Origin: Paenibacillus timonensis
Lineage (GTDB): Bacteria > Bacillota > Bacilli > Paenibacillales > Paenibacillaceae
Direction: 5' to 3'
Assembly (NCBI RefSeq): GCF_022427145.1
Contig: NZ_JAKSXN010000019.1
Coordinates: forward strand, 19,994 to 83,993
Length of the DNA stretch: 64,000 nt
Position 1 is the stretch's first letter. The number at the start of each line of letters is the position of its first letter. Shown here piece by piece: positions 28,608 to 36,583 of the stretch. A program made the position numbers and the translations under genes. The notes under the pieces are model-generated. The model searched no databases. It saw nothing but the letters and a program-made list of their open reading frames with translations, and had not been told where the DNA came from.

Positions 28608-29299
28608 TACGTCAATTCCCCTTTCCCCACTAAAAGCGTTCCGAGGCGAACCCAAGTCGCCCCTTCCTCGATCGCCACTTCGAAATCTCCCGACATGCCC
28701 ATCGACAGTTCCGTCAACGGCTCCGCGGTAATCGCCAGGGCGTTCAGTTGATCGCGTAGCTCGCGCAGGCGTCGAAAGACCGGTCTTGTCCGCTCCGCAT
28801 CCTCCTCGATCGGGGCCATCGTCATCAACCCGGCGATGCGGACATGCTTCAGTTCTGCGGTCTCCCTAAGAAAATCGGCCGCCGTTTCCGGCGTAATTCC
28901 CTGCTTGGACTCCTCGCCGGATACGTTCACCTGCAAAAACGCGGTAACGTTCGTTCCGAGAGCCGCGGCCCGCTTCTCCAATTCCCGGGCCAGCGACAGC
29001 CGGTCCAACGAATGAATATATTGAAATTTCCCGATGACGTCCTTGACCTTATTGCTCTGCAAATGGCCGATAAAATGCCAGGTCCCTTGTCCGCCAAGCG
29101 CTTCCCATTTGGGAACGGCCAGTTGCGGACGGTTCTCGCCGATATGCTCGATACCTTCGTCAAGGACTTCGCGAGTCGCTTCAGTCGACACGTATTTGGT
29201 TACGGCCACGACATGGACCTCTTCGCGTTTCCTTCCGCTCCGCTCGCAAGCCGCTAAAATCCGCTCTTCCACATGCTGTATTCGTTCCTTCAGCGACAC
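28607..29299 (-). CDS. ylmE: YggS-family PLP homeostasis protein (YlmE)
   Basis: Protein of 230 residues, a single alanine-racemase-like TIM barrel with the PLP lysine in VVAVTKYVS and the blocks HFIGHLQSNK and LSMGMSGDFEVAI typical of YggS/PLPBP. It buffers pyridoxal phosphate and amino acid levels and is not a racemase. The GTG at 29299 is chosen because GAGGTGA lies 8 nt upstream, starting 8 nt after the pgeF stop. The stop overlaps the sepF start. A farther upstream ATG at 29416 would reach deep into pgeF. Confidence 0.92.
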   Translation of the reverse strand: MSLKERIQHVEERILAACERSGRKREEVHVVAVTKYVSTEATREVLDEGIEHIGENRPQLAVPKWEALGGQGTWHFIGHLQSNKVKDVIGKFQYIHSLDRLSLARELEKRAAALGTNVTAFLQVNVSGEESKQGITPETAADFLRETAELKHVRIAGLMTMAPIEEDAERTRPVFRRLRELRDQLNALAITAEPLTELSMGMSGDFEVAIEEGATWVRLGTLLVGKGELT

Positions 29300-29307
29300 G
29301 GGAAGGA

Positions 29308-30159
29308 TCACCTCTCTTTTATGCCAATCCAGCTTGCCATCCTCCCCGTAACGCCACCTTGCGCCCGGTAGGAGTAAAAATACTGCGGATGGCAGCTTGT
29401 ACACCACGTTGTACATTCGATATGAGTCGGCAATATTCCTGCTTTAATCATAATGATTCGATTGATTTCTTTCAAGTTCAGCATCGTTTTCCCTGCATGG
29501 TTTGACGCGGAAGCATAGGGCTTCCCCCCAACAATCCCATCCCCAGCGGGCAACGCCTCGCGGACTTTCTCCATCACCGCCTCGTCCACCTCGTAACAGC
29601 AGTCTCCGATGCTGGGGCCGATGGCGGTGCGAATTTCGCTTCTCCGGCTGCCGAACTCCCGTTCCATCGTTTGGATCATCTCCGCGGCAATCAGGCGGAC
29701 GGTCCCCTTCCACCCGGCATGGGCCAAACCGACGACGCCCTTCCCGGGATCGGCGAAATATAGCGGAACGCAATCGGCATAAAACGAAGTCAGCAGCACC
29801 CCCGGCACGTTCGTCACTAGCCCGTCCGTTTCCTGGAAGGCGCTGCTGCGATCCAGGTACCCCTTGCCGCGATCCTCGGCACGAACCACGGCGACGGCGT
29901 TGCCGTGAACCTGCTCGCCGCAGGTCCAGGCATCGGGAGCGAAACCCAGCGCTTCGGCTAACCGGCGCCGGTTCTCCAAGACATGCTGCGGATCGTCGCC
30001 GACATGGTAGGCAAGATTCAAGCGATCGTACGGCGGCTCGCTGACCCCGCCTGCCCTTCCGGTAAACCCGACGCTGAGTCCCGGGATCAGATCCGACCAC
30101 GGAGCCAACTCGAACCGTTCCGGTTGTTGGTCATTAGCATTCCTTACAAACGGTTCCAT
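29308..30159 (-). CDS. pgeF: Multicopper-like peptidoglycan editing factor/purine nucleosidase (PgeF/YlmD)
   Basis: Protein of 283 residues of the YfiH/laccase-domain family, with zinc ligands in EQVHGN, ADCVPLYF and GLAHAGWKGTV. Members phosphorolyse purine nucleosides; E. coli PgeF also guards peptidoglycan composition. It corresponds to B. subtilis ylmD by position before ylmE. ATG 30159 follows GAGGAGATGGATG; the adjacent ATG at 30162 is equally possible. A longer frame to 30222 lacks a site. Confidence 0.9.
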   Translation of the reverse strand: MEPFVRNANDQQPERFELAPWSDLIPGLSVGFTGRAGGVSEPPYDRLNLAYHVGDDPQHVLENRRRLAEALGFAPDAWTCGEQVHGNAVAVVRAEDRGKGYLDRSSAFQETDGLVTNVPGVLLTSFYADCVPLYFADPGKGVVGLAHAGWKGTVRLIAAEMIQTMEREFGSRRSEIRTAIGPSIGDCCYEVDEAVMEKVREALPAGDGIVGGKPYASASNHAGKTMLNLKEINRIIMIKAGILPTHIECTTWCTSCHPQYFYSYRAQGGVTGRMASWIGIKER

Positions 30160-30249
30160 CATCCATCTCCTCAAGGTAATTAAAAATCGTCTAATTTTTA
30201 TATAGTAATTCAAGTCTACCACAAATCGGCGCGGGGCCGCTTGCGGTTT

Positions 30250-30561
30250 CTAGCTCCGCCGCTCCGCCCGCCCATCCCGGTCAATGTACACGGTGGTATC
30301 GTAGGTCGTCTGCGTTCTGGATTCACGCAATTCCTCCATTTTGACCAGAACGACGTCGGATCCGATCTTCACGATATTTTTCCAAGGGATGATCAAATCG
30401 CTGCCGCCGCCGAATATCCCCATGAATTTCGCCCCGACGGGCACGACAATCGCTTCGATGACCCCTTGTCTGAGATCCAGCTCCAGGTCGCTGATATGCC
30501 CGAGCCGTTTCCCGTCCACGACATTGATGACGTCCTTCGTCTGGAAATCGGATATTTTCAT
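30250..30561 (-). CDS. YlmC/YmxH-family PRC-barrel sporulation protein
   Basis: Protein of 103 residues with a PRC-barrel fold: MKISDFQTKDVINV, DGKRLGHISDLELD and FMGIFGGGSDLIIPW. This is the YlmC/YmxH family, small proteins encoded after sigG in sporulating Firmicutes. ATG 30561 is chosen over the ATG at 30585 because the family begins at M(K/R)ISDFQ and GGTGAGGG precedes it. Here an accessory cassette lies between sigG and this gene. Its molecular role is not known. Confidence 0.85.
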   Translation of the reverse strand: MKISDFQTKDVINVVDGKRLGHISDLELDLRQGVIEAIVVPVGAKFMGIFGGGSDLIIPWKNIVKIGSDVVLVKMEELRESRTQTTYDTTVYIDRDGRAERRS

Positions 30562-30689
30562 ACTCGCCCTCACCACATTGTCCATGGTTTTATCGCCCCC
30601 GTCCCGTCTGATTCACTCCGTCCCTTTACTATATGTGCGAGGAATTCAGCGCATGCGCCCTTGGCCACGGGAAAAGACGACCGAACAAC

Positions 30690-30740
30690 GCAAAAAAGGA
30701 CCGCCCCCCGGAATCCATTCGATCCCGGAAGAGGCGGCCC
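30690..30740 (-). terminator. Terminator of the MerR/flavoprotein cassette
   Basis: Minus strand GGGCCGCCTC (30740-30731) pairs with GGGGCGGTCC, followed by TTTTTTG. It lies 24 nt after the flavoprotein stop. Confidence 0.8.
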
Positions 30741-30763
30741 TTCCATTCGTCCCGTTCTATTTT

Positions 30764-32710
30764 CTATTTTTTGCCCAGCGCGCCGGCAGCTGCGTTTTCG
30801 CCGCCCAGACGTCCGGAGGTAAACGAATAGCCGATGCCTACGCCGTTACCGACGTATGTGTCATTAAAGAGCACGCCTTCGGATTCAAGTCCGACGGCAT
30901 AAAGTCCTTTTACCGGTACGCGTTTGTCGTTCAGCACTTGGAATTTAGGGTTTACGAGCAAGCCGCCAACCGAACCCAGGTTGTTGATCTCGGCAATGAT
31001 CGCATAATAAGGGCCGTCGCCCATCGGCGGCAAGTAGTCTTTGGATTTGCCAAATTCTGTGTCTACGCCGGTTTGGGTTGCTTGCGCATATTTGTTGAAC
31101 GCGTCCTTGAATACTTCTGCGTCCATTCCGGCGTTTTTGGCCAATTCCTCAATCGTGTTGCCTTTATACCCGTCTCCGTTTTTCACCATGGCATCAAATA
31201 CGGATACGACATTCTTCCATGGCGTGTCCAGTTTGAACTTATCGGTGAAATCCGCGTAAAATTCCGGAGGAAGTCCAGGCAGCTTCGGCGCTTTGATGCC
31301 GTTCATGCCCTTCGCTTCCAAAGCTTTCAACTGCGATTGCGAAACGATCACCAGATGGTAAGGCCCGTTAAAGGCGCTCGTATTGGCAGCCGCAACCGCC
31401 GTCAATGTAGCCGTCTCGTCTCTGAACCGGGCTCCCGAAGGGCCCACGTTCATCAAAGTTGGCAGATAGCTCAACATCAACGGGTAGCTGGCTTCGAAGG
31501 AAGAGTATTGCTTTTTCAAATCGCTGGTTGCTCTTGCCAACGTTTGGTGCAGCATTTGTCCACCGAAGTTGTCCGGCACCTTCGCACCTACTGCCCAGGA
31601 CATTTTCAGACCTTCGCCGATGTTTTGCGCAAGTCCGCCATTGACTCCCTCAAAGCCAAAGGCTTCCTTCACCATCTCTTTGTTGCCGGCGTATCCGCCC
31701 GTCGCCATAACGACGCTCTTTGCGCTGATCTCCAGCGTTGTTCCGTCCGCCTTCTCCGCTACGACGCCGGTAACGGCACCTTTAGCGTCCGTCATCAGTT
31801 TCTTCGCGGTAGTTTCGGTAATGACCTTGCCGCCGTTCTTCTCTACGGAAGCCGCCAGCATCTTGCGAAGGGTTTGTTCACGGGTGTTATAAGCCGGCAG
31901 CACGTGAAGCTGTTCGCCGCCAAAGTTCATGTAAGTTGTTACATACCCTTTGTTCTTTAACCAATCGTAAGTATCTCCGGATTTCGTGACGTATTGGCGT
32001 ACTGCCGCCGCATCCACTCTCCAGTGGTTATTGACGATCCAATTGGAAATTTCCTGTTCCACGTTCACCTTTAAACCATCGGCTACCGCGGCGGAAGAGT
32101 TATAAAATTTACCCGCCCAGGACAGGTTGCTGGCGCCGCCGATCACGCCGGTTTTCTCGATGATCACGACTTTGGCGCCTTTGTCCGCTGCCGTCACCGC
32201 TGCCGATACGCCGGAAGCGCCTGCGCCGACGACAACGACGTCCGCTTGAAGCTTCTCCGTCTTGCCTGCGCCAGGCTTCTTGACGCTAACCGATTTCAAG
32301 GCGTTGACGTCGCCGCCCGCTTTTTTCACGGCATCTTCTACCGCTTTCAGCATGGCATCGCTCGACACGCTTGCGCCGCTTACCGCGTCGACGGCCAGCG
32401 ATTGGTTAGCCAGGATTTGCTCCTTGATTTTGTTCAGCGCGGAATCGCCGAGTCCCTCGGTTTCCGTTTGGCTGACGATCTTGATATCCTTGATCCGATC
32501 CGCTTGCTCCATCGTCACTTGCACTTTGATCACGCCGTCTTTGCCTTCAGCCTCTCCGGTATACGTCCCCGCTTTAAACGCGGAGGCCGCCGCCGCTGTG
32601 GAAGGGCTGTTTACCAGCTTCCCGGATTGCCACCCCCAGCCGAACATCGATGCGACCAATACGATGCAGATGGAAAACATGAGCATTTTGTTAAAACGTT
32701 TGCTGCGCAT
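30764..32710 (-). CDS. Secreted FMN-binding/FAD flavoprotein, fumarate reductase-like
   Basis: Protein of 648 residues. An N-terminal hydrophobic segment (about 8-27) and Ala-rich stretch suggest export, with membrane anchoring or cleavage. An FMN-binding domain (about 45-125) carries DAVSGAS, the site at which Ser/Thr is covalently flavinylated by ApbE in this family (Ser114). An FAD-binding reductase domain follows, with VGAGASG at 161-167 and SGARFRDETA. It resembles flavocytochrome c/urocanate reductase enzymes, but no haem CXXCH motif is present. The His-rich TMGG region is NNLGSVGG and the NRLGGN region is YVGNGVGIG, so the substrate may not be fumarate. Transcribed from a MerR-type promoter. 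Confidence 0.85.
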   Translation of the reverse strand: MRSKRFNKMLMFSICIVLVASMFGWGWQSGKLVNSPSTAAAASAFKAGTYTGEAEGKDGVIKVQVTMEQADRIKDIKIVSQTETEGLGDSALNKIKEQILANQSLAVDAVSGASVSSDAMLKAVEDAVKKAGGDVNALKSVSVKKPGAGKTEKLQADVVVVGAGASGVSAAVTAADKGAKVVIIEKTGVIGGASNLSWAGKFYNSSAAVADGLKVNVEQEISNWIVNNHWRVDAAAVRQYVTKSGDTYDWLKNKGYVTTYMNFGGEQLHVLPAYNTREQTLRKMLAASVEKNGGKVITETTAKKLMTDAKGAVTGVVAEKADGTTLEISAKSVVMATGGYAGNKEMVKEAFGFEGVNGGLAQNIGEGLKMSWAVGAKVPDNFGGQMLHQTLARATSDLKKQYSSFEASYPLMLSYLPTLMNVGPSGARFRDETATLTAVAAANTSAFNGPYHLVIVSQSQLKALEAKGMNGIKAPKLPGLPPEFYADFTDKFKLDTPWKNVVSVFDAMVKNGDGYKGNTIEELAKNAGMDAEVFKDAFNKYAQATQTGVDTEFGKSKDYLPPMGDGPYYAIIAEINNLGSVGGLLVNPKFQVLNDKRVPVKGLYAVGLESEGVLFNDTYVGNGVGIGYSFTSGRLGGENAAAGALGKK

Positions 32711-32792
32711 TCCCTCTTCTCCCCTTACTGCATATTGAAGCCTTTTTTTGTGATTGTTTTCACATGAAATGATCAAGTAAGGCTCCGAATCA

Positions 32793-32823
32793 AGCATAAA
32801 CCTTGGTGCGGCACCAAGGTCAA
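32793..32823 (-). promoter_or_regulatory. MerR-type promoter (19-bp spacer with perfect operator)
   Basis: Minus strand TTGACC (32823-32818), 19-bp spacer, TATGCT (32798-32793). Perfect 10-bp arms ACCTTGGTGC and GCACCAAGGT with a 1-nt centre (32820-32800) fill the spacer. This is the textbook geometry of a MerR-activated promoter. The -35 box overlaps the stop codon of the MerR gene. Confidence 0.85.
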
Positions 32824-33638
32824 TAAGATTCCACTATGGGGATATGTATTTCCAAAAACGAACGTTTCGTCCCTTGATGAGTTTCGGTCAGCATCAACCG
32901 TCCGGTCACCGCGCCGGAAACGGCATATTGGCGTTCGTCCATGTAATCCAGCATAAACCGGAATGCCTCTTTGGAAAAATGCTCGCCCTGGGGCGATAAA
33001 ATCACGGACGATACGCAGCGGGACGGCGGGATATACTCCAGATGCTCGTCCAATGCGATTCCGAGCTGACGCACCTCCTCTTCGGAAATCGATAAGCCCC
33101 AGCTGTAATCCATCAGATCTTCCTCTGACTCGATCGTGTCCTGCTCGATGCGGAAGCAATAAAACGAGTAAGGAAGCATCTCCATCAAGGCATTTATGGT
33201 GCCTTCCAAGCCTTTCGTGTTGAGCAGGTTGTTCTTGTCCGTTTGTTTTAGACGGTAAAGCCCCGGACGATCCACAAGCTTGCATTGGAACAGTCGGCTC
33301 TCCAAGCTCTGAACCTCCCCGCTTAGCTCGACAAGTTTATGCAGCAGCATCGTGCTTTTGCGGATCTCTTCCTCCAGCTCCTGCCTGCTGCTCTCCATCT
33401 TATCGAGAATGTCGCCCAGCGAGGCGTTTTGGATTAGGCCGGCCACGTCCTGCAGCGGAATTTGCATGCTTCGATACCATCGGCTCATCAAAAGGTCCCT
33501 GGCGTCCAGGTCGTTGAAATAGCGGTAACTGTTGTGGCGGTCCTTGACCGGCTTGACGATCTCGTGCTTCTCGTACAACCTCAACGTATCCCGGGTGATG
33601 CCCAGCAGCGAGGAAAACTCGCCAATGCAATACTTCAT
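32820..33638 (-). CDS. MerR-family transcriptional regulator with effector domain
   Basis: Regulator of 272 residues. The N-terminal MerR winged helix (1-70) reads YCIGEFSSLLGITRDTLRLY and HNSYRYFNDLDARDLL; a linking coiled coil (about 72-110) and a C-terminal domain (about 125-272) resembling GyrI-like/small-molecule sensors follow, as in BmrR/TipA-like activators. No Cys metal-site pattern of metal-sensing MerR is seen. The perfect operator in the 19-bp spacer just downstream makes the flavoprotein gene its likely target. It begins after the sigG terminator. The inducer is unknown. Confidence 0.88.
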   Translation of the reverse strand: MKYCIGEFSSLLGITRDTLRLYEKHEIVKPVKDRHNSYRYFNDLDARDLLMSRWYRSMQIPLQDVAGLIQNASLGDILDKMESSRQELEEEIRKSTMLLHKLVELSGEVQSLESRLFQCKLVDRPGLYRLKQTDKNNLLNTKGLEGTINALMEMLPYSFYCFRIEQDTIESEEDLMDYSWGLSISEEEVRQLGIALDEHLEYIPPSRCVSSVILSPQGEHFSKEAFRFMLDYMDERQYAVSGAVTGRLMLTETHQGTKRSFLEIHIPIVESY

Positions 33639-33734
33639 AATCCTTCCCTCCCGCGTATCTCGCGTTGCAAGCCTATTGCACCATTTCCATGATACAGAAG
33701 GAGCGGTTGTTCAAGATATGGAAATCTTCACAAC

Positions 33735-33758
33735 TAAAAAAAGGTCCCCGCAGGGACC
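33735..33758 (-). terminator. Terminator after sigG
   Basis: Minus strand GGTCCC-TGCG-GGGACC followed by TTTTTTTAG, 5 nt after the sigG stop. It separates the spore sigma operon from the MerR cassette. Confidence 0.9.
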
Positions 33759-33762
33759 GGAA

Positions 33763-34545
33763 TTACGACTTCACATGCTTCTGCATTTGTAAAATGGCGG
33801 ATTTCTCGAGCCTGGATACTTGTGCCTGAGAGATCCCGATTTCGTCGGCAACCTCCATTTGCGTTTTTCCTTCGAAGAAACGCATGGACAAGATCATTTT
33901 TTCGCGGCGGCCCAACCGCTGCATCGCTTCGCGCAAAGCGATTTCCTCAATCCAGGACACGTCCTTGTTCTTGTCGTCGCTGATTTGGTCCATCACGTAG
34001 ATGGGATCGCCGCCGTCATGGTAAATCGGCTCGAACAAAGAAACCGGATCCTGGATGGCGTCGAGGGCAAAAACAACGTCCTCCTTCGGTAAGCCCAACG
34101 CCTCGGAGATTTCGAAGATCGTGGGTTCGCGCGAGTTCTGGTTGGTCAGGTTGTCCCGCATTTGCAGCGCCTTGTAGGCGATGTCGCGCAGGCTGCGGGA
34201 GACGCGGATCGGATTATTGTCCCGCAGGTAACGCCGGATTTCCCCGATAATCATCGGCACGGCGTAGGTGGAGAATTTGACGTTCTGCGATAAATCGAAA
34301 TTATCGATGGCTTTCATGAGTCCGATGCAGCCAACCTGGAACAGGTCGTCCACATACTCCCCCCGATTGTTGAACCGCTGGATGACGCTCAGCACGAGTC
34401 TCAGGTTGCCATTAACTAACTTTTCTCTGGCTGATCTTACGTGGTCCTGCTGCAACGAGTGGAACAATTCACGCATTTCCGCATTGGTTAGAACGGGCAA
34501 TTTTGCGGTATCGACGCCGCAAATTTCGACTTTGTTTCGGGTCAT
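33763..34545 (-). CDS. sigG: Late forespore RNA polymerase sigma factor SigG
   Basis: Sigma-70 family factor of 260 residues, nearly identical in layout to B. subtilis SigG: the start MTRNKVEICGVDTAKLPVL, region 2 REKLVNGNLRLVLSVIQRF, GEYVDDLFQVGCIGLMKAID, and region 4 KTQMEVADEIGISQAQVSRL. It directs forespore gene expression after engulfment. ATG 34545 is chosen from the conserved N-terminus and GGGAGG 9-10 nt upstream. It lies 109 bp after sigE and carries its own sigma-F-like promoter, followed by a strong terminator. Confidence 0.96.
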   Translation of the reverse strand: MTRNKVEICGVDTAKLPVLTNAEMRELFHSLQQDHVRSAREKLVNGNLRLVLSVIQRFNNRGEYVDDLFQVGCIGLMKAIDNFDLSQNVKFSTYAVPMIIGEIRRYLRDNNPIRVSRSLRDIAYKALQMRDNLTNQNSREPTIFEISEALGLPKEDVVFALDAIQDPVSLFEPIYHDGGDPIYVMDQISDDKNKDVSWIEEIALREAMQRLGRREKMILSMRFFEGKTQMEVADEIGISQAQVSRLEKSAILQMQKHVKS

Positions 34546-34578
34546 CGTGTCTAAACCTCCCAAGGAGAAACTAATGAA

Positions 34579-34607
34579 CAGTATCTCCCGGGGTTGCATT
34601 TTTATTC
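34579..34607 (-). promoter_or_regulatory. Putative sigma-F/sigma-G promoter of sigG
   Basis: Minus strand GAATA (34607-34603), 14-nt spacer, GGAGATACTG (34588-34579), compared with the sigma-F consensus GYWTA-15-GGNRANANTW: 4 of 5 and 9 of 10 match. spoIIIG in B. subtilis is transcribed by sigma-F. Confidence 0.5.
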
Positions 34608-34653
34608 CGCTGTCCTCTTTCCGTGACGAAGCGAAAATCATCGAGCCGATGGC

Positions 34654-35376
34654 TTAGACCATCTTGTTAAATTCCTTGCGCAGCCGTTTAATGATCCGTT
34701 TCTCCAGACGCGAGATGTACGATTGCGAGATCCCCAGCAGGTCGGCCACATCCTTCTGCGTTTTCTCGTCGCCGTCGACCAGCCCGAACCGCAGCTCCAT
34801 GATCATGCGTTCCCGCTCGGTCAATTTGTCGAGCGCTTTGTGCAGCAGCTTGCGATCCACCTGCTCCTCGATGTTGCGGTAGATCGTATCGTTCTCCGTG
34901 CCCAGCACATCGGAGAGCAGCAGTTCGTTGCCGTCCCAATCGATGTTGAGCGGCTCATCGAAGCTCACCTCGGTGCGTATTTTGCTGTTGCGGCGCAGAT
35001 ACATCAGAATTTCATTTTCGATGCAGCGGGAAGCATAGGTGGCCAGTTTGATTTTCTTCTCCGGGTCAAAGGTGTTGACCGCCTTGATCAGCCCGATCGC
35101 CCCGATGGATACCAGGTCCTCGATATTGATTCCGGTATTCTCGAATTTTCTGGCGATATACACGACAAGTCGCAGGTTGCGCTCGATCAGCATGGCACGG
35201 ATCGCCGCATCGCCGCTGGGCAGCCGCTGCAGCAGGTATTCTTCCTCCTCGCGCGTCAAGGGAGGTGGCAGCGCTTCGCTGCCGCCGATATAATAGATTT
35301 CTTCGCTTTTTAGCCCAAAAAGAAACAGCAGCCGGTAATACTGCAGCTGCAGCATCATTTTCCACTTTACATGCAT
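34654..35376 (-). CDS. sigE: Mother-cell RNA polymerase sigma factor SigE (pro-form)
   Basis: Protein of 240 residues, made as inactive pro-sigma-E. The N-terminal pro-region (about 1-28, [20 protein letters not shown]) is amphipathic and membrane-binding, and precedes [14 protein letters not shown], where SpoIIGA cuts in B. subtilis. Regions 2 and 4 ([32 protein letters not shown]) are complete. It is the second gene of the spoIIG operon, 19 bp after spoIIGA. AGGAGG lies 10 nt before the ATG. Confidence 0.96.
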   Translation of the reverse strand: MHVKWKMMLQLQYYRLLFLFGLKSEEIYYIGGSEALPPPLTREEEEYLLQRLPSGDAAIRAMLIERNLRLVVYIARKFENTGINIEDLVSIGAIGLIKAVNTFDPEKKIKLATYASRCIENEILMYLRRNSKIRTEVSFDEPLNIDWDGNELLLSDVLGTENDTIYRNIEEQVDRKLLHKALDKLTERERMIMELRFGLVDGDEKTQKDVADLLGISQSYISRLEKRIIKRLRKEFNKMV

Positions 35377-35395
35377 GGTTTCGTATCCTCCTATG

Positions 35396-36367
35396 TTACG
35401 TTCCCGTTTTACTGATGTGGTCCGTGCCTTCCGTCGCCTCTGCCGTCTCTACCAACGCGGGATGAACGATCGCTCGGTAAGTTCCTTCTGTCGATAACCT
35501 CCCCCCGTCCAAACCGATCAGCACCCGGGGCGAACGATACTCCCGTCCCTCCAGACGCACCGTCACCTCGTCAGGCTTGAGCGCCAGCATAAACTGCGTG
35601 CCTTTGTTGATCCCTCGGTAGGGAACCAGCCGCAGCCGCTCGGGCCAAGGAAAATCCCCAGCCTCCGTAAGCTCCAGGATGAGGTTGTCCGCACGCTCGT
35701 CAGCCAGCTTCCCCCGATAAGACGGGGGGAGAACCCGCTCCCAAAGCGAAGCTTCCATCACCGTCACCGGCAGGCGGCTAAGCGGGTCGGTTAATTGATT
35801 GCCTGTGTCGATCAGTCCCGTGCAGGTAATCGTCGTATCTCCGACGCGCACCTCCACCTCAGCCAAAAAGGAGCGAATCCGCTCCTGCCGCTGGCGTGCA
35901 TCGAGCACCCGTTTAAACCAGAACAAGACAACAAAAAAACAAACCAGGATAAACAACGCTCCGATTTTGAGCGAAAACGAAAGCCCGCCGGATGCCGAAT
36001 ACCAAATCCCGCTCCAGATTTCTCCGGAGTCCTGCAGTAGATAGTGCACACCCAGAATCCCGCCGGCCGCCGCAAAATTGACAATATAAAAAGCTCCCAT
36101 ATTCCGTAGGTAGTTTTGCAAACTTCCAAATCCGAACGCGATCCACAACATCGCGACAGAGAATAGAAACTTCACCAGAAACGTGTACAGAAACGAGAGC
36201 TCCGGCAAAAACATCATGACGACGTACGTCGCCCCGACTCCCGCCGACAAGGCCAGCCGCCAGAGGATGATTTTTTGCTTCCGCATCCAAGCCGTGACCA
36301 GGAGCAAGCTTGCATCGATCAATAGGTTCATCAAGAATAGAAGATCGATATAGACAACCAACGGCAT
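35396..36367 (-). CDS. spoIIGA: SpoIIGA, pro-sigma-E processing aspartic protease
   Basis: Protein of 323 residues. Five membrane helices (about 1-155) are followed by a cytoplasmic retropepsin-like domain with the catalytic motif [12 protein letters not shown]. It cleaves pro-sigma-E when triggered from the forespore. The gene precedes sigE, as in all spoIIG loci. ATG 36367 sits directly against AGGTGA; a TTG two codons later (36361) has the same site at a better 6-nt distance and would begin VVYIDLLFL, matching B. subtilis, so the true start may be 36361. Confidence 0.93.
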   Translation of the reverse strand: MPLVVYIDLLFLMNLLIDASLLLVTAWMRKQKIILWRLALSAGVGATYVVMMFLPELSFLYTFLVKFLFSVAMLWIAFGFGSLQNYLRNMGAFYIVNFAAAGGILGVHYLLQDSGEIWSGIWYSASGGLSFSLKIGALFILVCFFVVLFWFKRVLDARQRQERIRSFLAEVEVRVGDTTITCTGLIDTGNQLTDPLSRLPVTVMEASLWERVLPPSYRGKLADERADNLILELTEAGDFPWPERLRLVPYRGINKGTQFMLALKPDEVTVRLEGREYRSPRVLIGLDGGRLSTEGTYRAIVHPALVETAEATEGTDHISKTGT

Positions 36368-36392
36368 TCACCTGCCTGGGTAGATGGTTATC

Positions 36393-36460
36393 AGTATAAA
36401 GAGAACGAACGAGAAAGTCTGTCTAAAATTGAAAGTAGAATGCCACTATTTTTGTCGACT
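36393..36460 (-). promoter_or_regulatory. spoIIG-type promoter with Spo0A-like boxes
   Basis: Minus strand TAGACA (36426-36421), 22-bp spacer, TATACT (36398-36393). An abnormal 22-bp spacing is the known hallmark of the B. subtilis spoIIG promoter, activated by phosphorylated Spo0A. Plus-strand TGTCTAA (36421-36427) and TGTCGAC (36454-36460) each match the 0A box TGTCGAA at 6 of 7 positions. Confidence 0.55.
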
Positions 36461-36514
36461 GGAAACCTATAGGTATCCTAAATGCTCCAGTTGCTGGAGA
36501 GTCAAGCGTCCTTT

Positions 36515-36557
36515 GAAAAAAAGAAAAAGACCTTGTCCCATACTAGGGCAAGGTCTT
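36515..36557 (-). terminator. Terminator after ftsZ
   Basis: Minus strand AAGACCTTGCCCT and GGGACAAGGTCTT arms (36557-36527), followed by a T-rich tail TTTCTTTTTT. Confidence 0.88.
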
Positions 36558-36583
36558 GGGGAAGACGTTCAAAGGCTTATCGC

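Noticed and set aside
29300..29416. Upstream ATG for ylmE
   Set aside because: Would overlap pgeF by more than 100 bp; GTG 29299 has GAGGTGA at ideal distance and gives the normal YggS length.
30341..31960. Open frame of 539 codons on the plus strand
   Set aside because: Antisense to ylmC and the flavoprotein, both clearly coding on the minus strand; no domain.
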